Assembly (NCBI GenBank): GCA_020025795.1
Contig: JAHHRK010000026.1
Coordinates: 1 to 17,215 of the forward strand
Length of the DNA: 17,215 bases
Source: Faecalibacterium sp.
Lineage (GTDB): Bacteria; Bacillota; Clostridia; Oscillospirales; Ruminococcaceae
Reading direction: 5' to 3'
Under the pieces are notes generated by a model, which was not told the DNA's origin, searched no databases, and was given only the letters and a program-made list of their open reading frames with translations. Position 1 is the stretch's first letter, and each line of letters begins with the position of its first letter. Made by a program: the position numbers and the translations under genes. Below are positions 7,384 to 13,369 of this stretch, in pieces.

Positions 7384-8490
7384 ATGAAATCTACCATCAC
7401 CGACGCACTTCTGCAGGAAGTCACCCACGCATTTCAGTTTGCTGCTCCGGTTGTAAACCCCCACCGCTACGGCTCTGGCCACATCAATGACACTTTCCTG
7501 GTCACCACCGAAGACGGTGCCCTGAAGTACATTCTGCAGCGTATCAACACTGAGATCTTTACCGATCCCGTTGGTCTGATGGAAAACATCTGCGGCGTGA
7601 CCGATTACCTGCGCGAGCATATCACTGCAAACGGTGGTGATCCGAAGCGTGAGACTCTGAACGTGATCCGTACCCTGGACGGCAAGCCTTTCTATACCGA
7701 CAGCGAAGGCAGCGCATGGCGCGTATTCACCTTTGTTACCGACACCGTCTGCCTGGACAAGGTAGAGAGCGAGAAGGACTTCTACACTGTCGGCGCAACC
7801 TTCGGCAACTTTATGAACCAGCTGGCTGACTATCCTGCTGCTTCTCTGCACGAGACCATTGCTCGTTTCCACGACACCCCCAACCGTTACGAGAACTTTG
7901 AAAAGGCACTGGCTGCCGACGTAATGGGCCGTGCCAAGGACGTTCAGCCCGAAATCGACTTCATCCATGCACACGAGGCTGACTGCCACCACCTGGTAGA
8001 CCTGCTGGCTGAAGGCAAGCTGCCCCTGCGCGTTACCCACAACGACACCAAGCTGAACAACGTTCTGCTGGACCGCGAGTCTGGCGAAGGCATCTGCGTC
8101 ATTGACCTGGACACCATCATGCCCGGCCTGTCTGCTTATGACTTCGGCGACTCCATCCGCTTCGGTGCAAACGACTGCGATGAGGACGAGCCCGATCAGA
8201 GCAAGGTCCACTTCAGCCTGCACCTGTTCGAGGTGTTCGCTAAGGGCTATCTGTCCACCGCAGGCAAGGTCATGCCTGAGCTGGAAAAGGAATGCCTGCC
8301 CTGGGGCGCTAAGCTGATGACCCTGGAGTGCGGCATGCGCTTCCTGACCGACTACCTGGAAGGCGACCACTACTTCCAGACCCATCGTGATGGCCAGAAC
8401 CTGGACCGTGCACGCACCCAGTTTACTCTGGTCAAGGGCATGGAAGCACAGTGGGACGAAATGATGGAAGTCATCCACCGTTACGCATAA
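7384..8490 (+). CDS. nahK: N-acetylhexosamine 1-kinase
   Basis: A 368-residue cytosolic kinase of the aminoglycoside-phosphotransferase fold, matching bifidobacterial NahK (LnpB). It phosphorylates GlcNAc or GalNAc at C1 with ATP, handling the amino sugar released by LnpA. Visible motifs are the glycine-rich GSGHINDTFLV (30-40), a lysine-containing strand ALKYILQRIN (46-55), the catalytic loop THNDTKLNN (218-226) with Asp221 as probable base, and the metal-binding IDLDT (240-244) with Asp241/Asp243. YDFGDSIRFGAN follows at 252-263. Length is close to the 359 residues I recall for the bifidobacterial enzyme. The start at ATG 7384 (MKSTITD) follows AAGGAAGG; an in-frame ATG eight codons upstream lacks a site. 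No convincing own promoter is seen in the 80 nt after the regulator, so the two genes are probably cotranscribed. Confidence 0.94.
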   Translation: MKSTITDALLQEVTHAFQFAAPVVNPHRYGSGHINDTFLVTTEDGALKYILQRINTEIFTDPVGLMENICGVTDYLREHITANGGDPKRETLNVIRTLDGKPFYTDSEGSAWRVFTFVTDTVCLDKVESEKDFYTVGATFGNFMNQLADYPAASLHETIARFHDTPNRYENFEKALAADVMGRAKDVQPEIDFIHAHEADCHHLVDLLAEGKLPLRVTHNDTKLNNVLLDRESGEGICVIDLDTIMPGLSAYDFGDSIRFGANDCDEDEPDQSKVHFSLHLFEVFAKGYLSTAGKVMPELEKECLPWGAKLMTLECGMRFLTDYLEGDHYFQTHRDGQNLDRARTQFTLVKGMEAQWDEMMEVIHRYA

Positions 8491-8514
8491 TCCCATCGTA
8501 AAAAAGATTCATTC

Positions 8515-8552
8515 AAAGCGCCTGCATCCCGCCGGGATGCAGGCGCTTTTTT
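8515..8552 (+). terminator. Intrinsic terminator after nahK
   Basis: A perfect 16-bp stem (arms 8515-8530 and 8534-8549, loop GCC) with core GCGCCTGCATCCC runs into six T (8547-8552). It starts 24 nt after the nahK stop and closes the regulator-kinase transcript. Confidence 0.95.
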
Positions 8553-8770
8553 GTATTTTCGGCATAAAAATCTGCACAAATTTGTTTTTTCTCATTTTTA
8601 TGAACTTTGCCAATTTTATATCATATCTGCCAAACTTTCGCTCCGTTTTTTGTGGATATTTCCCGTTGACTGTTTTCACCAAAAATACACTTTTCTGTTT
8701 TATCCCGTTCTTCATTGCAGTAATGCACAAATACGCCCAATCTGGACACGGAATTTTTTTGTGCTTTTTG
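8553..8770. other. AT-rich intergenic DNA without a supported gene
   Basis: These bases are T-rich and carry open frames only because stops are few by chance. None has a ribosome site or a recognisable product. The one pattern I see is TGCCAA repeated at 8608-8613 and 8628-8633, exactly 20 nt apart (two helical turns), about 140 nt upstream of the opp promoter. It could bind a regulator, but a six-base repeat is weak evidence. Confidence 0.4.
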
Positions 8771-8799
8771 TTGACATTTTGCACGTACTTGAGTAACAT
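8771..8799 (+). promoter_or_regulatory. Predicted promoter of the oppBCDF operon, with overlapping repeats
   Basis: A perfect TTGACA (8771-8776), 17-nt spacer and TAACAT (8794-8799) predict a start near 8806 and a leader of about 170 nt. TAACAT recurs 12 nt on (8806-8811), and the second copy lies in the palindrome AACATGTT (8807-8814). These repeats overlap the -10 and start site and could be an operator. Confidence 0.7.
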
Positions 8800-8817
8800 A
8801 GTGCCTAACATGTTGGC

Positions 8818-8865
8818 GGACGCCAGAGAAAGCCCTGCTTGGCCCTCTGTCGTCTTTCGTTTTTT
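8818..8865 (+). terminator. Leader hairpin with U tract, candidate attenuator of oppBCDF
   Basis: Just downstream of the predicted start, GACG and CAGAG (8819-8822, 8824-8828) pair with CTCTG and CGTC (8845-8849, 8851-8854) around a single mismatch. An inner GCC/GGC pairing adds to the stem. The stem is followed by TTTCG and six T (8860-8865). This resembles an imperfect intrinsic terminator inside the leader, 110 nt before oppB. No known riboswitch or T-box motif was recognised. Confidence 0.4.
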
Positions 8866-8978
8866 GTGTTCACCATGCAAAGACACGCATAGAATATCAC
8901 AAGGGACGAATTCATTTTGCGAGCGGTGCCTGTTCCCCATGCAGAATCCGCTTTGGAAAAATAGAGGGAGTGATTTTA

Positions 8979-9893
8979 ATGGGTAAATACGTGGTGAAGC
9001 GTACACTGCTGGCGATCTTTACGATTTTCATTATCAGCGCGATCACCTTCTTCACAATGCATTCCATCCCCGGTGATCCGTTCACCTCCGAAAAAGAGGT
9101 TCCTGCAACGGTACGTGCCGAGTTGGAAGCCCGGTTCAATCTGGATAAGCCGCTGGGCACCCAGTATGTGCTGTATCTGAAAGGCATCCTTTTGGAGAAC
9201 GACTGGGGCATCTCCATGAAGGACGGCCGCGACATCTGGACCACCATCACCAGCCGCCTGGCCGTCAGCGCACGCCTGGGCCTGATGGCAGCCGCCGTAG
9301 CCATTGTGGCTGGTTTGATTCTGGGCTGCATCGCCGCACTGAACAGAAACAAACTGCCAGACCGATTGATTGTGTTCTTTGTGACGCTGTTCAACGCGCT
9401 GCCCAGCTTCGTGTTCGGTACATTGCTGCTATTGGTGTTCTGCATGTGGCTCAAGTGGATTCCTGTATGGGACGCAAACCATCCCAGCTACATCCTGCCC
9501 GTCATCGCACTGGCAGCTTCGCCCATGGCCCAGATCACACGACTGACCAAAACCAGTATGCTGGACTCTCTTTCTCAGGATTACATCCGCACGGCACGCG
9601 CCAAAGGTGTTAAACAGATTTTCGTGGTGTTCAAGCACGCTTTGCGCAATGCATTGATTCCCGTCATCACCTACATCGGACCCATGGTGGCTTACATCCT
9701 GACTGGTTCCATGGTTGTTGAGAGCATCTTCACCATCGGCGGCCTGGGCAGCAAGTTTGTTTCCTCCATCACCGACCGTGACTACACCCTGATTATGGGC
9801 ACAACCCTCTTCCTGGCAATTCTGATGGTTGTGGCCAATCTGATTACCGATATCGTATACACCCTGATTGATCCTCGGATCCGTCTGGAGTAA
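8979..9893 (+). CDS. oppB: Peptide ABC transporter permease, OppB/DppB type
   Basis: A 304-residue membrane subunit of a peptide/nickel-family ABC importer. The N-terminal helix (VKRTLLAIFTIFIISAITFF) and the following MHSIPGDPF are the hallmark start of OppB/DppB, and FNLDKPLGTQYVLYLKGILL then GDWG-like NDWGISM follow at 53-80. The ATPase-docking EAA loop is at about 201-228 (DYIRTARAKGVKQIFVVFKH then ALRNALIP). The C-terminus VYTLIDPRIRLE is typical. ATG at 8979 was chosen because AGAGGGAG precedes it by 8 nt; the GTG at 8970 lies inside that site. It is first of four closely packed genes. Whether the substrate is di-, oligopeptide or another amine cannot be told from this subunit. Confidence 0.95.
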   Translation: MGKYVVKRTLLAIFTIFIISAITFFTMHSIPGDPFTSEKEVPATVRAELEARFNLDKPLGTQYVLYLKGILLENDWGISMKDGRDIWTTITSRLAVSARLGLMAAAVAIVAGLILGCIAALNRNKLPDRLIVFFVTLFNALPSFVFGTLLLLVFCMWLKWIPVWDANHPSYILPVIALAASPMAQITRLTKTSMLDSLSQDYIRTARAKGVKQIFVVFKHALRNALIPVITYIGPMVAYILTGSMVVESIFTIGGLGSKFVSSITDRDYTLIMGTTLFLAILMVVANLITDIVYTLIDPRIRLE

Positions 9894-9909
9894 GAAAGGA
9901 GGCAGGAAA

Positions 9910-10998
9910 ATGGAACGTGATGAAAAAGGCATGCCCAAAAAGGGAATGTTCTCCGCACAGGTAGACCTGTCGAAATTCTCTTTTGAAGATTTCGCCCCTG
10001 CCACCGATGCAGAAAAGGCACAACAGGAGGTCATGGGTGAAAGCTCTACCTTCCTGAAAGACGGTTTGCGCCGTTTGATGAAAAACCCGCTGGCCGTAGC
10101 ATCTCTGATCACTTTGATTGTGATTTTGCTGGTCATTATTTTCGCACCCATGTTTATCCCCTACGATTATGATGGCATCATCAAGGTAGGCGGCAAACGT
10201 GATAAAGGAATGTCCAACCTGGCACCCTTTGCATATTCGGAAGCCGAGCAGGCTTACATGGAAAAAACCGGCGAAAGCCTGTTCCCCCATATCATGGGCA
10301 CCGACAAACTGGGCCGTGACTACTTTGTACGTGTGCTGTACGGCACTCGTGTTTCCCTGAGCGTTGGCTGTATCGCCGCTGTGATGGTTCTGATTATTGG
10401 CTGTATTTACGGCTCTGTATCCGGTTATTTCGGTGGCGTGGTCGATATGGTCATGATGCGTATCGTGGACGTCATCTACTCGCTGCCCGATATGCTGATT
10501 ATCATTCTGCTCAGCGTGGTGCTGAAAGAAAGCTTGAAGCTGGACGGCACTGTCTTTTCCGCCCTTGGCCCGAACATGGTTTCCATGTTTATCGTCTTTG
10601 GCCTGCTGTACTGGGTTGGCATGGCTCGTCTGGTACGCGGACAGATTTTAACGGTCAAGCAGAACGAGTACGTTCTGGCTGCACAGTGCATCGGCACTAA
10701 GCCCGGACGCATCCTGCGCAAGCATATCCTGCCCAACTGCCTGTCTGTTATCATTATTTCTACGGCTTTGCAGGTTCCTTCCGCCATCTTTACCGAAAGC
10801 TACCTGAGCTTCTTGGGCATGGGCGTTTCCGCCCCGATGCCTTCTCTGGGCAGCCTGGCCAACTCTGCGCGTGAAGGCATGTCCAGCTATCCGCATTTGT
10901 TCATTTTCCCGGCTGTGGTCATTTGCTTGATCGTTCTGGCGTTCAACCTGTTGGGTGACGGCCTGCGCGATGCATTCGACCCCAAGCTGCAGCGTTAA
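9910..10998 (+). CDS. oppC: Peptide ABC transporter permease, OppC/DppC type
   Basis: The 362-residue second permease. It has a hydrophilic N-terminal extension of about 55 residues (SKFSFEDFAPATDAEKAQQE) as in Gram-positive OppC, then the first helix at about 60-83. The family motif HIMGTDKLGRDYFVRVLYGT (127-146) is present, followed by RVSLSVGCIA. The EAA loop is at about 253-277 (EYVLAAQCIGTKPGRILRKH then ILPNCL). The C-terminus GDGLRDAFDPKL is the standard OppC ending. ATG 9910 follows AAAGGAGG by 7 nt; in-frame codons upstream overlap oppB and lack a site. It lies 16 nt after oppB. It forms the membrane channel together with OppB. Confidence 0.96.
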   Translation: MERDEKGMPKKGMFSAQVDLSKFSFEDFAPATDAEKAQQEVMGESSTFLKDGLRRLMKNPLAVASLITLIVILLVIIFAPMFIPYDYDGIIKVGGKRDKGMSNLAPFAYSEAEQAYMEKTGESLFPHIMGTDKLGRDYFVRVLYGTRVSLSVGCIAAVMVLIIGCIYGSVSGYFGGVVDMVMMRIVDVIYSLPDMLIIILLSVVLKESLKLDGTVFSALGPNMVSMFIVFGLLYWVGMARLVRGQILTVKQNEYVLAAQCIGTKPGRILRKHILPNCLSVIIISTALQVPSAIFTESYLSFLGMGVSAPMPSLGSLANSAREGMSSYPHLFIFPAVVICLIVLAFNLLGDGLRDAFDPKLQR

Positions 10999-11020
10999 CG
11001 AAAAGGAGGAGGGACGCATT

Positions 11021-12031
11021 ATGAGTGAAGTGCAGCATTTGTTGAGTGTGCAGGACCTGCACACCACCTTCTCCACCGATAAAGGCGGCGAAGTTCATGC
11101 CGTAAACGGCATTTCCTTCAATCTGGACGAAGGCAAGATCCTTGGTATCGTAGGTGAATCCGGTTCCGGCAAATCCGTTACGGCTTACTCGATCATGCAG
11201 ATCCTGGCCGACAATGGCGGTATTTCCGGCGGCAAGATTTTGTACCGCGGCGAAGACATCACCCAGTGGAGCGAAAAGAAGATGTCTACCTTCCGCGGCA
11301 AAAAGTGCTCGATCATTTTCCAGGACCCCATGACCAGCCTGAACCCTGTGTTTACCGTTGGCAACCAGCTGATGGAAGGTATCATGCTCCACACCGGCCG
11401 CAACCGCAAAGAAGCACGTGAGCGTGCCATTGAAATGCTTACACTGGTCGGTATCCCGGAACCCACCAAACGCATTGACCAGTATCCTTTCGAGCTGAGC
11501 GGCGGCATGCGCCAGCGTGTCATGATTGCTATGGCACTGGCCTGCGAGCCGGATATTCTGATTGCGGATGAACCCACTACCGCTCTGGACGTGACCATTC
11601 AGGCACAGATTCTGGAGCTGATGCAGGATCTGCAGAAGAAGCTGGGCATGGCAATCATCATCGTTACCCATGACCTGGGCGTTATCGCCAGCATGTGTGA
11701 TGAAATCATCGTTATGTACGGCGGCCGCATCTGTGAGCGCGGCACTGCCGATGCATTATTCTATCATCCGGCACACGAGTACACCAAAGGCCTGCTGCGC
11801 AGCATTCCTACCGCAGAAAAGATGGACGAACGCCTGGTGCCCATTGGCGGCACTCCCATCAACCTGCTGAATCTGCCCCAGGGCTGTGCTTTCTGCCCGC
11901 GCTGCGACAAGGCAATGAAGATCTGCCTGACCAAACAGCCGGATGAAATCTGGGTTGGCGAGGACCACCTGGCATCCTGCTGGATGAACATCGCCAAAAT
12001 GAAGGAAGAGGAGGACCGTAAGAATGGCTGA
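11021..12031 (+). CDS. oppD: Peptide ABC transporter ATP-binding protein, OppD/DppD type
   Basis: A 336-residue ATPase. Walker A is GESGSGKS (45-52), the Q-loop is IIFQDPMTSLNP (98-109), the signature is LSGGMRQR (159-166), Walker B is ILIADEP (179-185) and the switch His lies in IIVTHDLG. The C-terminal oligopeptide-transporter extension carries cysteines in GCAFCPRCDKAMKIC and a later ASC, the spacing associated with an iron-sulfur cluster in DppD/DppF homologues. ATG 11021 follows AAAAGGAGGAGG; longer in-frame reading would run into oppC. The stop overlaps the oppF start by 8 nt. It couples ATP hydrolysis to transport as a heterodimer with OppF. Confidence 0.97.
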   Translation: MSEVQHLLSVQDLHTTFSTDKGGEVHAVNGISFNLDEGKILGIVGESGSGKSVTAYSIMQILADNGGISGGKILYRGEDITQWSEKKMSTFRGKKCSIIFQDPMTSLNPVFTVGNQLMEGIMLHTGRNRKEARERAIEMLTLVGIPEPTKRIDQYPFELSGGMRQRVMIAMALACEPDILIADEPTTALDVTIQAQILELMQDLQKKLGMAIIIVTHDLGVIASMCDEIIVMYGGRICERGTADALFYHPAHEYTKGLLRSIPTAEKMDERLVPIGGTPINLLNLPQGCAFCPRCDKAMKICLTKQPDEIWVGEDHLASCWMNIAKMKEEEDRKNG

Positions 12032-13076
12032 CAACGAAAAGAACCTGCTTGAGGTCTCCCACCTGAAACAGTATTTCCCGATCCACACCGGCATGGGCAA
12101 AACCACACCCCTGAAGGCAGTGGACGATATTTCCTTTACCATCAAGCCCGGCGAAACGCTGGGTCTGGTCGGTGAATCCGGTTGCGGCAAAACCACAGTC
12201 GGCCGCACTCTGCTGCAGCTGTATAAGCCTACCGCAGGCCGCATTGTATTTGACGGCAACGTGCTGTTTGATTCCGGCGAAGTCTACGATGAAAACGATC
12301 AGCCTGTCCTGGACGGCAAAGGCAATCCTGTCATCGACCGTAGCCGCATCACACACGCCAATATGATGCCTTACCGCCAGCAGATGCAGATGGTTTTCCA
12401 GGACCCTTACTCCAGCCTGAACCCTCGTATGACCGTTGAGGAAATCATCGCAGAGCCTTTGGATGTGCACAAGCTGTGCCACAATGCCAAAGAGCGTCAC
12501 GAAAAGGTTTTGGAGCTGATGGAACTGGTTGGTCTGAACGCAGAGCACGCCAGCCGCTACCCCCACGAATTCTCCGGCGGCCAGCGCCAGCGCATCGGCA
12601 TTGCACGCGCACTGGCTGTGAACCCCAAGTTCATCGTTTGTGACGAGCCGGTTTCTGCGCTGGACGTTTCCATTCAGGCGCAGGTCATCAATATGTTTGA
12701 AGATTTGCAGGAGAAGCTGGGCGTTGCGTATCTGTTTATTGCCCATGACCTGCTGGTTGTGCATCATATTTCCGACCGCATCGGCGTAATGTATTTAGGC
12801 CACATGATGGAATTGGCAAATGCCGACGAGCTGAACGCCAACCCCATCCATCCTTACACCGAAAGCCTGCTGAGTGCTGTGCCGATTCCTGACCCGGAGA
12901 CTGCACGCCATGCCAAGCGCATCGTGCTGGAAGGCGACGTACCCAGCCCCATGAACATTCCCAGCGGCTGCCCGTTCCGCACCCGCTGCCGCTATGCGAC
13001 CGAGCGCTGTGCCATCGCCTGCCCCCAGCTGACCGATCGGGGCAACGGACATTATGTAGCCTGCTGGAACAAGTAA
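12024..13076 (+). CDS. oppF: Peptide ABC transporter ATP-binding protein, OppF/DppF type
   Basis: A 350-residue ATPase partner of OppD. Walker A is GESGCGKT (50-57), the Q-loop is MVFQDPYSSLNPRMT (123-137), the signature is FSGGQRQR (183-190), Walker B is FIVCDEP (203-209) and the switch region is LFIAHDLLVVHH. The C-terminal domain has cysteines in GCPFRTRCRYATERC, AIAC and a final VAC. Compared with E. coli OppF as I remember it, about 25 extra residues lie between the GRIVFDG strand and the Q-loop (about 82-115), with an acidic, glycine-rich segment VYDENDQPVLDGKGNPV. Its start overlaps the end of oppD (ATGGCTGA), so translation is coupled. It is the last gene before a weak terminator, and oppA follows from its own promoter. 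Confidence 0.97.
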   Translation: MADNEKNLLEVSHLKQYFPIHTGMGKTTPLKAVDDISFTIKPGETLGLVGESGCGKTTVGRTLLQLYKPTAGRIVFDGNVLFDSGEVYDENDQPVLDGKGNPVIDRSRITHANMMPYRQQMQMVFQDPYSSLNPRMTVEEIIAEPLDVHKLCHNAKERHEKVLELMELVGLNAEHASRYPHEFSGGQRQRIGIARALAVNPKFIVCDEPVSALDVSIQAQVINMFEDLQEKLGVAYLFIAHDLLVVHHISDRIGVMYLGHMMELANADELNANPIHPYTESLLSAVPIPDPETARHAKRIVLEGDVPSPMNIPSGCPFRTRCRYATERCAIACPQLTDRGNGHYVACWNK

Positions 13077-13106
13077 ACACATTGGCTTTTGTCTTTGCAC
13101 CACGCA

Positions 13107-13134
13107 CTGTATTTCTATGGAATACAGATTTTTT
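13107..13134 (+). terminator. Weak intrinsic terminator after oppF
   Basis: A 7-bp perfect stem (CTGTATT 13107-13113, AATACAG 13121-13127) with a 7-nt loop is followed by ATTTTTT. The stem is AT-rich and short, so readthrough into oppA is likely. It starts 30 nt after the oppF stop. Confidence 0.6.
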
Positions 13135-13246
13135 CGAGATTCTATTCAAAATCGCTGTGTTTTTTTACAACATAGCCAGTCACAAGGGCGTTTTTTATGG
13201 ATTTCTCATAAAAAATACCGTATTTCGCATGAATTCCAATTTAGAC

Positions 13247-13275
13247 TTGTAAAGTGTATTGGGATGAAGTATAAT
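13247..13275 (+). promoter_or_regulatory. Predicted promoter of oppA
   Basis: TTGTAA (13247-13252), a 17-nt spacer and a perfect TATAAT (13270-13275) predict transcription from about 13282, leaving an 88-nt leader. This gives the binding protein gene its own transcription, separate from oppBCDF. Confidence 0.75.
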
Positions 13276-13292
13276 AGGTTCAATCTTCAACA

Positions 13293-13343
13293 GTCCACCA
13301 TATATGGACACATTCGTTTGGGAGTGCCGGTCCACATCCGGCA
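13293..13343 (+). promoter_or_regulatory. Leader dyads upstream of oppA
   Basis: Two small inverted repeats lie in the predicted leader. GTCCA/TGGAC (13293-13297, 13305-13309) contains the perfect palindrome CCATATATGG (13298-13307), and TGCCGG/CCGGCA (13325-13330, 13338-13343) forms a 6-bp hairpin with a 7-nt loop. The first is placed just past the start site, where a repressor could act; either may also stabilise the mRNA. Confidence 0.4.
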
Positions 13344-13369
13344 ACTACATTGAGAGGGGAAAATAAATT

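Noticed and set aside
8537..8809. Open frames starting inside or just after the nahK terminator
   Set aside because: They begin within a terminator stem, lack ribosome sites, and encode low-complexity Phe-rich sequence; only the stretch from 8810 is kept as a weak note.
13298..13307. CCATATATGG read as a eukaryotic CArG box
   Set aside because: The context is a bacterial leader; kept only as a generic palindrome.
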